A stretch of 64,000 nucleotides of DNA. It comes from Bacillota bacterium. GTDB taxonomy: Bacteria > Bacillota > Clostridia > Caldicoprobacterales > Xylanivirgaceae. How positions within the stretch are numbered: position 1 is the stretch's first letter; the number at the start of each line of letters is the position of its first letter. The stretch is from positions 97,190-161,189 of the forward strand of contig JAMOAB010000005.1 in the NCBI GenBank assembly GCA_023621995.1. The letters are read 5' to 3'. The position numbers and the translations under genes were made by a program. The notes beneath the pieces are model-generated. The model had not been told where the DNA came from. It did not search any database and worked only from the letters and a program-made list of their open reading frames with translations. Of the stretch, positions 18,660 through 29,182 are shown piece after piece.

Positions 18660-19134
18660 ATTCTAATAATTCCTCCTCTAGCCAATTAAATTTACTTCCA
18701 ATAAAATGTATAGTAATTTTTCGTATATTTTCATCAATTCTATCTAATTCTATTCCCACATATTCTTGAGGGTAGAGATCGCCCATATTTTCTGGCCATT
18801 CTATTACAGCTACCCCATCCCCATATATGAACTCTTCAAACCCCAGTTCAAATATCTCATCTTCATTGTCTAGTCGGTACATATCAAAATGATAGAGTGG
18901 AAGCCTACCATTATATTGGTGAAGTATTGTAAACGTAGGGCTTGTGATGGGTTCATCTATGCCAAGACCCCTAGCTATGCCACGGGCTAATACTGTCTTG
19001 CCTGTGCCAAGATCGCCACTTAGAGTTATTATGAGCCCTGGTTTTGCAATAGAACCTATCTTAGTGCCAAAATCCATTGTCTCATCATCACTGTTGGATA
19101 TGTATTCTATCATTCTATACCTCTCTTTTACCAT
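18640..19134 (-). CDS. tsaE: tRNA threonylcarbamoyladenosine biosynthesis ATPase TsaE
   Basis: Walker A LSGDLGTGKTVLARGIARGLG, SPTFTILHQY; overlaps tsaB by 20 nt. Confidence 0.96.
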   Translation of the reverse strand: MVKERYRMIEYISNSDDETMDFGTKIGSIAKPGLIITLSGDLGTGKTVLARGIARGLGIDEPITSPTFTILHQYNGRLPLYHFDMYRLDNEDEIFELGFEEFIYGDGVAVIEWPENMGDLYPQEYVGIELDRIDENIRKITIHFIGSKFNWLEEELLEYVSTCN

Positions 19135-19212
19135 TTATTTTCCATAAATATTATATCATATTTAAATTGGTTTTATAATTATTCGGGTTGAATAGTCAAA
19201 ATATTAAGCTAG

Positions 19213-20031
19213 TTAAATCTCTATCTCAAGCCCGTCATAGGCAGTTATAAATCCATGGGACTTTGCCAATTCCTCCATCTCTTCATGCATAAGCTTCATA
19301 TTGTGCGAAAAATGGGTAACTATAAACTTAGTATCCTCATGGGCAGCACCGGCTCCTATGAGCCTGTCCTTTATATCCACATTGGCAGGCAGACCCATAT
19401 GCCCTGTTCTACAATCCTCAGGTCCAAAGGTACAGTCAAGTATTACACCATCAAATTTATAGTCCACAAGTTTCTCCCAAGACTCCTCAGGGAAATATCC
19501 AGAGTCATGACCATATAGGAGGGTGCTATTGCCTATCTGTATGACATATATATAACAATTCTCACCCTTTGCATGATCTGCAGGCAGGGGAGTTACAAGG
19601 GCATCTTCAACCTGAAACGTATTAAAAGCATGTATAAGATTATAATCTACAATACCTTCCATATCTAGGTGCCCAAGGGCATAGTCAAATAGTGCCTTGA
19701 CTTTTTCATTTCCATACACAGCAAGGCCTGTATCATTTTCTACATGGGCATAACCCTCTAGTCTCATTTCAAAATCATATGCATAAAAATGGTCAGAATG
19801 GGAATGGGTTATGATAACGTGTTTTAGTTTAGAAAGATCGATATTATACACCAATCTGTGCATATATGTATCTGGAGGAAAGTCTATCATGTATATATCA
19901 TCTATGAGACACGATGACCTGGTCCTTATATTTTTTCCTCCAAGTTCTTCGGCTTTTTTGCAGGCGGCACACTCGCAAAATAGAGCTGGCCACCCTTCTG
20001 CCGCCCCCGTACCTAAAAATTTTATCTTCAT
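19213..20031 (-). CDS. MBL-fold metallo-hydrolase (PhnP-like)
   Basis: LGTGAAEGWPALFCECAACKKAEELGGKNIRTRSSCLID; ITHSHSDHFYAYD motif; 272 aa. Confidence 0.9.
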   Translation of the reverse strand: MKIKFLGTGAAEGWPALFCECAACKKAEELGGKNIRTRSSCLIDDIYMIDFPPDTYMHRLVYNIDLSKLKHVIITHSHSDHFYAYDFEMRLEGYAHVENDTGLAVYGNEKVKALFDYALGHLDMEGIVDYNLIHAFNTFQVEDALVTPLPADHAKGENCYIYVIQIGNSTLLYGHDSGYFPEESWEKLVDYKFDGVILDCTFGPEDCRTGHMGLPANVDIKDRLIGAGAAHEDTKFIVTHFSHNMKLMHEEMEELAKSHGFITAYDGLEIEI

Positions 20032-20181
20032 TTTTTAATACCCACCTCTATCCTCTAGTATATGTAGAGACAATGGAAACTCCAAAGACTACCACCATAT
20101 GTATGCCTTTGAAGTTAGTCCAATTACCTCTACCGTATTATACCACCAATAGGGGGATCTAGACAATCCAAAATTTTAGCT

Positions 20182-20769
20182 TTACTCATTACGTAAAATA
20201 GGCGATATCTTCTTATATATTAGAAGGGTTATGACAGATATTGTAGCTCCCTGCATAAAATTAAAGGGCATGACAGCATATAAAACATATGTCTTCACAT
20301 CCACTATCTTGGTGTTTGCCTTTGCAGCCATGCCTATTATCTGTTCTAGGGGGATTATATGCTGGTATAGGGGAATTATAATATAATAGTTGGTTATGGC
20401 TCCCACAACCACTTTAGATATTATACCCGCTATAAGCCCATATATGGCGCCCCCCTTAGTCCTATTCTTAGCATATATAGTAGCTGCCGGCAGAACAAAG
20501 GCTGCCCCTACTAAAAAGTTAGATAGATTGCCCACCCCTCCTGTATTGCCAGGTTTTAAAAAGAAGTGAAATACATTTTTTAAAAATACGATCAATGTGC
20601 CTGCGCCGGGGCCCAAGGCAAAACCTCCAATCAGTGCAGGTAAGTCCCCTATTTCAAACTTCAAAAATGCCGGAAATATGGGAAGTGGGAACTCCAAATA
20701 AGCCATTAGTATAAAGGCTATTGTAGATAAAAGTGCTACCTTTACAATATAACTTGTCGATTGTTTCAT
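20182..20769 (-). CDS. ribU: Riboflavin ECF transporter substrate-binding component RibU
   Basis: ORF-track start at 20907 runs into the riboswitch; start chosen at ATG 20769 (MKQSTSYIVKVALLSTIAFILMAYLEFPLPIFPAFLKFEIGDLPALIGGFALGPGAG), RBS GGAGG 8-9 nt upstream; preceded by an FMN riboswitch. Confidence 0.92.
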   Translation of the reverse strand: MKQSTSYIVKVALLSTIAFILMAYLEFPLPIFPAFLKFEIGDLPALIGGFALGPGAGTLIVFLKNVFHFFLKPGNTGGVGNLSNFLVGAAFVLPAATIYAKNRTKGGAIYGLIAGIISKVVVGAITNYYIIIPLYQHIIPLEQIIGMAAKANTKIVDVKTYVLYAVMPFNFMQGATISVITLLIYKKISPILRNE

Positions 20770-20796
20770 AGTATATATCCTCCATTCATGTAGATT

Positions 20797-20823
20797 AAAA
20801 AAGCTCCCGAAATCTTCGGGAGC
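20797..20823 (-). terminator. Terminator of the FMN riboswitch expression platform
   Basis: Minus strand GCTCCCGAA-GAT-TTCGGGAGC then TTTTTT, between the aptamer and the ribU start. Confidence 0.9.
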
Positions 20824-20861
20824 CCAAATAGCTACATTAAAATGATGGTATATATATATAT

Positions 20862-20981
20862 TAATCTTCTCCCATCCAGACTTTAACTGTCGGCTCCGGA
20901 ATTTCACCAGATCAGTCCTAAAAAATTAGGAGTCGCGGGCTTTAACCGCCGGTTGGGATTTTCACCCTACCCCGAAGATTA
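20862..20981 (-). ncRNA. FMN riboswitch (RFN element) aptamer
   Basis: Minus strand AATCTTCGGGGTAGGGTGAAAATCCCAACCGGCGGTTAAAGCCCGCGA...CTGATCTGGTGAAATTCCGGAGCCGACAGTTAAAGTCTGGATGGGAGAAGATT contains the conserved RFN core and closing P1 AATCTTC/GAAGATT. Confidence 0.97.
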
Positions 20982-21038
20982 TCGGTATTTAATTTTCATA
21001 TATATAATATCACAAATTTTAAAGTTTTGCAACTACCA

Positions 21039-22196
21039 TTAGCTCTTAAAAACTAGGTTACCATCTATAAATACATATTTGGTATTTGTTCGTATATCTA
21101 GTGGGTTGCCATCGTATAGCACCACATCGGCATCCTTACCCTCTTCCAGGCTACCTACCCTATCGGCTATGCCTGTTATCTCAGCTGCATTTATAGTGAT
21201 GGCCTTTAGGGCCTCCATCTCGTCCATACCCTCTTTTACAGCAATCGCTGCACAAACTGGGAGATATTGTATGGGGATTACGGGATGATCTGTCATTATG
21301 GCAACTTTGACACCGGTTTTCGAGAGTATACCAGGAGCTTTAAAGCTAGAATTTTTAAGCTCTATCTTACTTCGTGTACTAAGTAGTGGACCAGTTATCA
21401 CACTTGCCCCCTCTTCAAGGAGGATATCAGCTATGCGATGTCCTTCGGTGCCATGATCTATTGTATAGTTTACACCAAATTCCTTGGCGATCCTTATGGC
21501 AGTTAATATGTCATCTGCCCTATGGGCATGTGCCTTAAGTGGCAATTCGCCGTCCAATACCTGCACAAGTATCTCCATGTTAAGGTCCCGCTCCGGCATC
21601 TTATCAGGATCTTCCTTACCCCTCTCCAGCTTCTTTTTATATTCCTGTGCCTTTACAAGCTCACTTCTAAGTACTGCAGCAGTACCCATACGTGTAGATG
21701 GCATCTTCTGTTTTCCACCATACACCCTCTTGGGGTTCTCTCCAAATGCCACCTTAAGGGCTAAAGGCTCCTTTATAACCATGTCTTCGACCCTTCTGCC
21801 ATAGGTCTTAATGGCAGCAAATTGTCCACCTATTACATTTGCACTTCCAGGACCTGTAACAGCAGTGGTAACGCCGTGTTCCCTAGCCTCTTTAAACGAA
21901 AAGTCTTCTGGGTTTATGGCGTCAATAGCCCTAAGGCTGGGAGTTACAGGGGCTGTTGCATCGTTGCCATCCGATCCTTCAAACCCCATACCATCTTCAA
22001 ACATCCCTATGTGGGAATGGGCATCTATAAATCCTGGCATAACCCACATGCCATCAGCATCTATAACCTCCATATTATCTTTTGGTTCTATATTCTCTCC
22101 AATCTGTTTAATCTTTCCTCCCTCTATCAGAATATCACCCTTCTCATATGTCCTATCTGCCATGGTAACTATCTTACCATTTTTTATAAGTATCAT
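21039..22196 (-). CDS. Amidohydrolase family protein (imidazolonepropionase-like)
   Basis: ILIKNGKIVTMADRTYEKGDILIEGGKI...GFIDAHSHIGMFEDG...HAHRADDI...TDHPVIP; start moved to ATG 22196 with GGAGG RBS. Confidence 0.88.
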   Translation of the reverse strand: MILIKNGKIVTMADRTYEKGDILIEGGKIKQIGENIEPKDNMEVIDADGMWVMPGFIDAHSHIGMFEDGMGFEGSDGNDATAPVTPSLRAIDAINPEDFSFKEAREHGVTTAVTGPGSANVIGGQFAAIKTYGRRVEDMVIKEPLALKVAFGENPKRVYGGKQKMPSTRMGTAAVLRSELVKAQEYKKKLERGKEDPDKMPERDLNMEILVQVLDGELPLKAHAHRADDILTAIRIAKEFGVNYTIDHGTEGHRIADILLEEGASVITGPLLSTRSKIELKNSSFKAPGILSKTGVKVAIMTDHPVIPIQYLPVCAAIAVKEGMDEMEALKAITINAAEITGIADRVGSLEEGKDADVVLYDGNPLDIRTNTKYVFIDGNLVFKS

Positions 22197-22219
22197 AATA
22201 TCTCCTCCCATTATATATT

Positions 22220-24379
22220 TTAGTCTATTTTATCAACGCCCCTCATAGTAAGGGATATTCTACCCCGCTCCACATCTATATCCAATATCTTTACAGTCAC
22301 TATATCCCCAACCTGCAACACATCCATGGGGTGACGGATGAACTTGTCAGATATCTCCGATATGTGGACGAGCCCATCTTGATGTACCCCTATATCTACA
22401 AATGCACCAAAGTCCACTACATTTCTAACAGTGCCTTTGAGTATCATATTGGCCTTTAAATCCTCTATGTCCATAATATCGGAGCGGAGCATGGGCGGTG
22501 GCAGTTCATCCCTGGGATCCCTGCCTGGTTTTTTTAGCTCTTCTATTATATCAGTTAGGGTCATGGTCCCAACTCCCAAGTCAGTAGCCAAACTATCAAG
22601 TCCCATATCATGTGCCCGGCTATCTAAATCATGTATCTTCCCTACTGCCACATCTTCCAGAGTATAGCCAAGTTTAGTCAATAGTAACTCAGCTACTTCA
22701 TAAGACTCAGGATGGACACCTGTATTATCTAATATATTCTTTCCTCCTGGAATTCTTAAAAACCCGGCACACTGTTCGAATGTCTTAGGACCTAAGCCCT
22801 TAACGTTTAATAGTTCAACCCTAGTCTCAAACTCTCCATTTTCCTCCCGATAGCCTACTATATTCTTTGCCACCCTCTGGCTTATGCCAGCCACGTATGA
22901 AAGTAGGGAAGAAGATGCAGTGTTTAAATCAACACCCACCGAGTTTACACAGTCTTCCACCACTCCCTTTAGTGCATCTGCAAGCCTTTTTTGGTTTACA
23001 TCGTGCTGATATTGGCCCACACCTATTGACTTAGGATCTATCTTTACAAGCTCGGCTAGTGGGTCTTGAAGCCTGCGGGCAATAGATATAGCACTTCTAA
23101 GAGCTACGTCAAACTGTGGAAACTCTTCAGCAGCAAGTTTTGATGCCGAATATACCGAGGCACCTGCTTCACTTACAACCATATAGAGAACTCTTCTCTC
23201 AAGGTAGCCTATTAGATCTGCCACCACAATTTCAGTTTCCCTAGATGCTGTCCCATTTCCAATGGCGATTATGTCGACCCCATGCTTCTCTATGAGATTA
23301 GATAGAATTGCCTTTCCCTCATCCTTATCGTGATTGGGAAGTGTAATATATACAATGCCCGTATCTAGCACGTTGCCCATATGGTCTACAATAGCAATCT
23401 TGTTACCTGTCCTATACCCTGGATCTATGCCCATGACCGTCTTTCCCCTTACAGGTGGCTGAAGAAGTAGGCTTCTTAAGTTTTTGCTAAACACCTCTAT
23501 TGCTTGCTCTTCACCCTTTTCAGTAAGTTCACTTCTTATCTCCCTCTCAATAGAAGGGGCAATTAGACGGCTGTAAGAATCGGCAGCAGCCATATATACA
23601 TACTCCCGTGTAAACCTCTCCTTCTCAGCATCTATCATAGATATGAGAAGGTCAACTACCTGTCTATCATCTATATCTACCTTTACCGATAAGAACTCTT
23701 CCTTCTCCCCCCTATTGATTGCCAGTATCCTATGGGGAACAATATTAGATACTGGCTCTTTGTAGTCGTAGTACATCTCATACACAGATTTTTCATCGAC
23801 CTCGCCCCTAGATACTATATTGGCATTCCTATATGTATACTCCCGTATGGCCTTTCTATAGTCGGCATTGTCGGATATGGTCTCTGCTATTATATCCATT
23901 GCACCTTGTATGGCGTCTTCCCATGTATTGACTTCCATATCTTCATCTATAAACTGGGTGGCCACGTCTTCCACATCTTCTATATGGTCTGTCCATAGTA
24001 TGTGGGCAAGGGGCTCTAAGCCCTTCTTCTTAGCTATGGTTGCCCGGGTCCGCCGCTTTGGCCGATAGGGCCTGTATATATCGTCAAGCTCTGTCAATGT
24101 CTTGGCAGCCCGTATCTTTAATATGAGCTCATCTGTAAGTTTACCCTGTTCATCTATGAGGCGAATTACCTCTTCCCGCCTATCCTCAAGTCCCCTCAAA
24201 TATTCTAACCTCTCGTCAAGTTCCCTTAAGGTAGTATCGTCAAGCCCTCCTGTAACTTCCTTTCTATATCTTGCTATAAAGGGAATGGTGTTCCCCTCGT
24301 CTATAAGGGCCACTGTACTTCTCACCTTATCTAGATCTATGTCTAGCTCCTTAGCCAATATCTCTATAATATCTGCCAT
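22220..24379 (-). CDS. tex: Tex family RNA-binding transcriptional accessory protein
   Basis: Full Tex pattern: IPFIARYRKEVTGGLDD...LDDIYRPYRPKRRTRATIAKKKGLEPLA...VMGIDPGYRTGNKIAIVD...C-terminal S1 domain (LKGTVRNVVDFGAFVDIGVHQDGLVHISEIS). Start at MADIIE with an AGGAGG RBS. Confidence 0.97.
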   Translation of the reverse strand: MADIIEILAKELDIDLDKVRSTVALIDEGNTIPFIARYRKEVTGGLDDTTLRELDERLEYLRGLEDRREEVIRLIDEQGKLTDELILKIRAAKTLTELDDIYRPYRPKRRTRATIAKKKGLEPLAHILWTDHIEDVEDVATQFIDEDMEVNTWEDAIQGAMDIIAETISDNADYRKAIREYTYRNANIVSRGEVDEKSVYEMYYDYKEPVSNIVPHRILAINRGEKEEFLSVKVDIDDRQVVDLLISMIDAEKERFTREYVYMAAADSYSRLIAPSIEREIRSELTEKGEEQAIEVFSKNLRSLLLQPPVRGKTVMGIDPGYRTGNKIAIVDHMGNVLDTGIVYITLPNHDKDEGKAILSNLIEKHGVDIIAIGNGTASRETEIVVADLIGYLERRVLYMVVSEAGASVYSASKLAAEEFPQFDVALRSAISIARRLQDPLAELVKIDPKSIGVGQYQHDVNQKRLADALKGVVEDCVNSVGVDLNTASSSLLSYVAGISQRVAKNIVGYREENGEFETRVELLNVKGLGPKTFEQCAGFLRIPGGKNILDNTGVHPESYEVAELLLTKLGYTLEDVAVGKIHDLDSRAHDMGLDSLATDLGVGTMTLTDIIEELKKPGRDPRDELPPPMLRSDIMDIEDLKANMILKGTVRNVVDFGAFVDIGVHQDGLVHISEISDKFIRHPMDVLQVGDIVTVKILDIDVERGRISLTMRGVDKID

Positions 24380-24534
24380 ATATTTTCCTCCTGACAATTC
24401 ACTATATTAAGACAATTCTACACCATATCAATATCACCTTCAATAATTTATAAAAACCTATACAAAATTGTTATCTTATATTAATTATTCTGGTATAATA
24501 TATATTAGATGAAGCGATTGGAGGAGTCATAATT

Positions 24535-25797
24535 ATGAATAATAAGGCTCAGCTTGTCATCTTTTCGTTCTTCATATTTCTAATTGTATTCATATGCGCT
24601 ATCTTCATAGGTGAATATAAAAATATAGAGGCACTTAAGACACAGAAACATGGAATCCCCATAAGCGACAAGGCAATAGCCTATAGAAAGACTAACCTCA
24701 AAATATGGGCAATAAATCTTATCATAAGCTTTCTCATACCCAGCATATTCCTGCTCACCGGCCTGTCAACAAAGCTTATGCATCTAGTGGAAGAAAGCTT
24801 TAAGAGTAAATTTTCGAGTGTAGCTGCATTTGCATTTATATACCTCATAATCAACTTTCTTATAAAACTACCCTTACGATATTACAGCTCTTTTGTGGTC
24901 TCCCATAGGTTTGGCCTATCTAATCAGACAATGGAAAGATGGCTGTCCAATGTCTTGAAAAGCTTAGCCATAGACCTTGTCATATGGATGGTTTTTCTGT
25001 GGTTCCCCTACTATATTATATACAGGCATAATAGTAGATGGTGGCTCTATCTAGGACTCCTATCCATTCCAATATACTTCTTTGCCACCTATATAACCCC
25101 TACCTTTATAGATCCTCTATTCAATGAATATACACCCATTCAAGATGAAACCCTAGAACTTAGAATCAGGCAACAGCTTAAAAAAGCAGGTATAGAAGAA
25201 TGTAATGTATACCAGGTAAATAAGAGCATAGATACAAAGAATATGAACGCATATATGACAGGTACGTTTAAATCAAAGAGGATTGTACTTTGGGATACCA
25301 CCATAGATAATCTCACCCAAGATGAAACCATATCCATACTATCCCATGAGATAGGCCACTATATAAAAGGGCATATATGGAAATCCATAATACTAGGCGG
25401 AATCTCTACAATATTTGTATTGTTTTTAACTGACAAACTATGTATGTACCTTCTTAAAAATTCAAACGCCACCTTTGGGTTTAGTAATCTACATAATATA
25501 GCATCCCTACCTCTTATCCTGTTAGTCTTAAATGGCCTACTTTTTTTCTCCTCCCCTGTGGTAAATGCCTATTCCCGCCATCTAGAACGGCAAGCAGATG
25601 CCATTGAAATAGAACTTACAGACGATCCTGAATTGTTCATATCTGGACTTACAAAACTATATGAACAAAACCTATCCCTACCAAAGCCAAGCAAGCTATA
25701 TAGATTCTGGTACTATAGTCACCCGGCATATGAAGAGAGGGTAAACTTTGCAAAAAATTATGCCTCCGAGCATGATGTCCATTCTAGTAGTGATTAG
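24535..25797 (+). CDS. M48 family metallopeptidase (Ste24/HtpX-like membrane protease)
   Basis: HEIGHYIKGHIWK zinc motif, multiple TM helices, downstream SRHLERQADAIEIELT; 420 aa. Confidence 0.92.
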   Translation: MNNKAQLVIFSFFIFLIVFICAIFIGEYKNIEALKTQKHGIPISDKAIAYRKTNLKIWAINLIISFLIPSIFLLTGLSTKLMHLVEESFKSKFSSVAAFAFIYLIINFLIKLPLRYYSSFVVSHRFGLSNQTMERWLSNVLKSLAIDLVIWMVFLWFPYYIIYRHNSRWWLYLGLLSIPIYFFATYITPTFIDPLFNEYTPIQDETLELRIRQQLKKAGIEECNVYQVNKSIDTKNMNAYMTGTFKSKRIVLWDTTIDNLTQDETISILSHEIGHYIKGHIWKSIILGGISTIFVLFLTDKLCMYLLKNSNATFGFSNLHNIASLPLILLVLNGLLFFSSPVVNAYSRHLERQADAIEIELTDDPELFISGLTKLYEQNLSLPKPSKLYRFWYYSHPAYEERVNFAKNYASEHDVHSSSD

Positions 25798-25965
25798 ATC
25801 GGTTTAACTCAAATTTACAAAGAAAATTTAAAATTCCCTTTAAAAAGTTGTTTGCTTCAAAAAGTAAAGTTTATATATGTTCTGAAGTGATCAATCTACA
25901 TACTTCCCTCATAAAATAGGGATGTAAAAATTCTATAGATCCATAGAGAAGGGAGGTAGAATAGG

Positions 25966-26160
25966 ATGTTGAAAAAAAGCGTTATATTTCTAATGATTCT
26001 GGCATTATTGACTATTTTAACTGGTATTTTAGGTTGGATTGCTGCTGGAGGTTTTGCACTACCCATATGGTTTGCAGTAATAATAATTGTAGTAGGCGTT
26101 TGGGGCTTCATTGTAAGTCTTAAGGCAAATAAAGAATTAAACGAAGGCGGAGAGCAATGA
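25966..26160 (+). CDS. Small membrane protein, function unknown
   Basis: 64 aa, two predicted TM helices; RBS AGGGAGG upstream; followed by a GC-rich terminator at 26220. Confidence 0.65.
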   Translation: MLKKSVIFLMILALLTILTGILGWIAAGGFALPIWFAVIIIVVGVWGFIVSLKANKELNEGGEQ

Positions 26161-26219
26161 CTTGACTAGTTAGAGGTTAGATTGATTGCTTTATTGAGCA
26201 TCATGGTAGGCATGAAATG

Positions 26220-26264
26220 GTGATACCCTGTGTCGGTTTTGTGCCGGCGCAGGGTATCACTTTT
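26220..26264 (+). terminator. Intrinsic terminator between convergent genes
   Basis: GTGATACCCTG...CAGGGTATCAC with inner GTCGG/CCGGC pairing, followed by TTTTCC. Confidence 0.8.
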
Positions 26265-26265
26265 C

Positions 26266-27138
26266 CTATACTTCGTTCCATATCCTCCGAACATTGTCCA
26301 TGCCGATTTTAGATCCAACCTTACAGTCTTCCATACCTTCAAATTCTATGGATATATAGCCATCGTATCCCGAATCCTTTATCATCTTCACTGCCTGCCA
26401 TACATCTATATCTCCATGACCTATTATAGAACCCCTCAGATAGGTTCCATGGTTACTTCTAAACCAATCACCTTCACCAGGATCCCTGTAAGATGGTCGT
26501 ATATAGAAGTCCTTAAAGTGTACCATTACTGTATATGGTAAATTCTTCTTTACTCCAACTAGAGGATCTTCATCTACACAGAGAAAATTACCGACGTCAA
26601 GGGTAGTCTTGAAGTTTGGCCTATCTACAGCATTTAAAAGTGCCTGAACTCTGTCACTTCCATTTACATAGAATCCATGATTTTCTATTGTGGTTGTAAT
26701 TCCATACTGATCAGCATAGTCTGCAATCTTAGTACAGGCATCTACCATTTTAGAAAAATCTCTTTGGAAATTGGCAATTATATTTTCTTCAGGAGGTCTA
26801 GAAAAGGCTGATACATCATGACGCATCAACTTTACACCAAGTTTGTTTGCTATGTCTACATGGGTACAAATTCGCTCTATCTCTTTTTTATATGCGTCTT
26901 CATCTTCTTGGATTACATTTGCAAGTATTGCATAATTTGATATCTCAATACCTACTTCATCTGCCTTTTCCCTTATGGCATCTATCAATTGATCATTGTC
27001 TACAAGGTCGAATCCGAAGGGGACAATTTCCACGTGTTCTCCTCCATTTTCACCAATCCATTGAATTGCCTCAAGGACATCCATTTCTCCTCCCCTTATG
27101 AGTCTAACCAGACTATAAGTACTAAGTCCAACTTTCAT
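26266..27138 (-). CDS. Sugar phosphate isomerase/epimerase-like TIM-barrel protein
   Basis: 290 aa; KVGLSTYSLVRLIRGGEMDVLEAIQWIGENGGEHVEIVPFG...TIENHGFYVNGSDRVQALLNAVDRPNFKTTLDVGNF. Confidence 0.88.
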   Translation of the reverse strand: MKVGLSTYSLVRLIRGGEMDVLEAIQWIGENGGEHVEIVPFGFDLVDNDQLIDAIREKADEVGIEISNYAILANVIQEDEDAYKKEIERICTHVDIANKLGVKLMRHDVSAFSRPPEENIIANFQRDFSKMVDACTKIADYADQYGITTTIENHGFYVNGSDRVQALLNAVDRPNFKTTLDVGNFLCVDEDPLVGVKKNLPYTVMVHFKDFYIRPSYRDPGEGDWFRSNHGTYLRGSIIGHGDIDVWQAVKMIKDSGYDGYISIEFEGMEDCKVGSKIGMDNVRRIWNEV

Positions 27139-27191
27139 AGTATAACACTCCTATTCTTCTATTTTTCCTATATTTATAAGTTTTAATTGCT

Positions 27192-29003
27192 TTATCTCCT
27201 ACCATATAAGGGGCCATAAGTCTGACATGCTCTAAAGTCAGCACCCTCCAAATCTGCTGTTCCAAATGCACTCCAAGCCGATGGTCTGAAGATTCTGTCT
27301 TCCGATACATTATGCATATTCACAGGAATTCTGAGCATAGATGCTAGTGTAATGAGTTTATCTCCTATATGACCATAGCTTATAGCACCATGGTTTGCAC
27401 CCCAGTTATTCATAACAGAATATACATCCTTAAATGCACCTTTGCCAGTAAGTATTGGAGTAAACCAAGTGGTAGGCCAGGTAGGATCAGTACGTTCATT
27501 TAAGATATCATGTACGTCCTTAGGTAGATCTATGGTATAACCCTCTGCTATTTGTAATACTGGACCCAAGCCCTTTATTATATTGACCCTAGACATAGTA
27601 ACTGGCATACCACCCCTAGTTAAGAAGTTCGATGAAAATCCTCCTCCACGAAAATACTCTCTATTTGCAGGACGCCAACTTGTAGCTTTTAGACATCGGT
27701 CCACTTCTTCTGGTGTTATCTCCCAAAATGGTTTCATAGCCGGCTTTCCATCCCTAGTCTGCTGTCCCGTTCCATCCAAAGTAGTGGAACCGGAATTTAT
27801 CAAATGGATAAAGCCTTGACTAGCCATACCTTCTATCTCTTTACCTGTCACCCTCTTCACCGCTTCAGGGCTCCAGTATGTCCTGACATCAGAAAATATT
27901 TGAGCAGTGTCAGAGAGCAAATGTCCAAACAGCATTGCAACACCATTTAAGGAGTCATTTTCCGTAGCTATCAAAAAAGGTTCCCTTATTCCATTCCAGT
28001 CAAAGGAAGAATTTAGTATTGCCTCTAGAAAATCTCCATTTGGGAAATGATCGGTCCATTGTCTCTGTCCTTGGAAACCAGCTAGTATGGCATTATGGCC
28101 CAGGGCCTCTTCTCCAAAACCAAGTTCTTCAAGCTTAGGGTTGCCAATCATAAGATCTCTGGCTATGATGGCCATCTTGACTACAAATTCCCACTCTTGA
28201 TCCTTTCTCTCCCTCGAAGCCTGATTTTCAGGTTTGTTGTTATCGGCACCCTCTATACAGTTTGCCCTTGTCCATTCAAGGGCACGCTTAAACTCAGCCT
28301 TATCGTATATTTCTTCATCCATACGCCTTATAAATTCAGTAGAATCTACAGATTCGAACCGCATTCCTAGATAGTCTTCTAAAAAATCTGGATTTACTAT
28401 AGAACCTGCTATTCCCATGGCCATACTACCCATCTGAAGATATGATTTACCCCTCATAGTGGCAACAGCTAGACCTGCTTTAGCAAACAACAATAGCTTT
28501 TCTTGCACATCTTTGGGTATTTCGGTATCATTTGCATCCTGTACATCCCTACCATATATGCCAAAGGCAGGCAATCCCTTTTGGTCATGTGCCGCTAATG
28601 CAGCTGCCAAATATACTGCTCCTGGACGTTCTGTGCCATTAAACCCCCATATAGCCTTTGGAGTTAGTGGATCCATATCAAGGGTCTCTGAACCATAGCA
28701 CCAACAAGGAGTCACTGTAATGGATACTCCTACACCTTCCCTTGCAAATTTTTCAGCTGTTTGTGCTGCTTCGGCTACGCCTCCTATACAGGTATCAGCA
28801 ATCACGCATTCTATTGGAAGACCATTTGCATGTCTTAGGTTGTCTTCTAACAACTTTGCCACAGCCTTCGCCATGCCCATTGTCTGATTTTCTAGTGATT
28901 CTCTCACACCTTTGCGCCTACCGTCAATAGCCGGCCTTATGCCGATCTTAGGCATATTCCCTTTAAGTCTATTTGTCAGACTGCTCTGCTCTATATTTGC
29001 CAT
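27192..29003 (-). CDS. fucI: L-fucose isomerase
   Basis: [35 protein letters not shown]...[48 protein letters not shown]... matches FucI over its full length; start MANIEQ chosen, with GAGGGG RBS. Confidence 0.97.
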   Translation of the reverse strand: MANIEQSSLTNRLKGNMPKIGIRPAIDGRRKGVRESLENQTMGMAKAVAKLLEDNLRHANGLPIECVIADTCIGGVAEAAQTAEKFAREGVGVSITVTPCWCYGSETLDMDPLTPKAIWGFNGTERPGAVYLAAALAAHDQKGLPAFGIYGRDVQDANDTEIPKDVQEKLLLFAKAGLAVATMRGKSYLQMGSMAMGIAGSIVNPDFLEDYLGMRFESVDSTEFIRRMDEEIYDKAEFKRALEWTRANCIEGADNNKPENQASRERKDQEWEFVVKMAIIARDLMIGNPKLEELGFGEEALGHNAILAGFQGQRQWTDHFPNGDFLEAILNSSFDWNGIREPFLIATENDSLNGVAMLFGHLLSDTAQIFSDVRTYWSPEAVKRVTGKEIEGMASQGFIHLINSGSTTLDGTGQQTRDGKPAMKPFWEITPEEVDRCLKATSWRPANREYFRGGGFSSNFLTRGGMPVTMSRVNIIKGLGPVLQIAEGYTIDLPKDVHDILNERTDPTWPTTWFTPILTGKGAFKDVYSVMNNWGANHGAISYGHIGDKLITLASMLRIPVNMHNVSEDRIFRPSAWSAFGTADLEGADFRACQTYGPLYGRR

Positions 29004-29130
29004 CCTTAACCCCTCCAACCCATATTTTTAATTTCGTTAATACTACTCTTATGTAGATTGCACACACAACCGTCTAATATATTGAACTATTTTACCTGTA
29101 TACTTAAATAATATAATAAATATGCGTATG

Positions 29131-29171
29131 TTTTAATGGAGTTTTGTGCTATTTTAATGGATTTTTATGCT
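29131..29171. repeat. Imperfect tandem direct repeat between fucA and fucI, candidate regulator site
   Basis: TTTTAATGGAGTTTTGTGCT-A-TTTTAATGGATTTTTATGCT, 21-nt period. Confidence 0.6.
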
Positions 29172-29182
29172 CTGCATGTCTA

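Noticed and set aside
21811-22248. 145-aa plus-strand ORF antisense to the amidohydrolase
   Set aside because: Fully antisense to a clearly conserved coding region, S/P/I-rich translation, no recognisable domain.
25896-26111. 71-aa minus-strand ORF opposite the small membrane protein
   Set aside because: The plus-strand frame has the RBS, a typical TM pattern and a terminator; the minus frame is its shadow.
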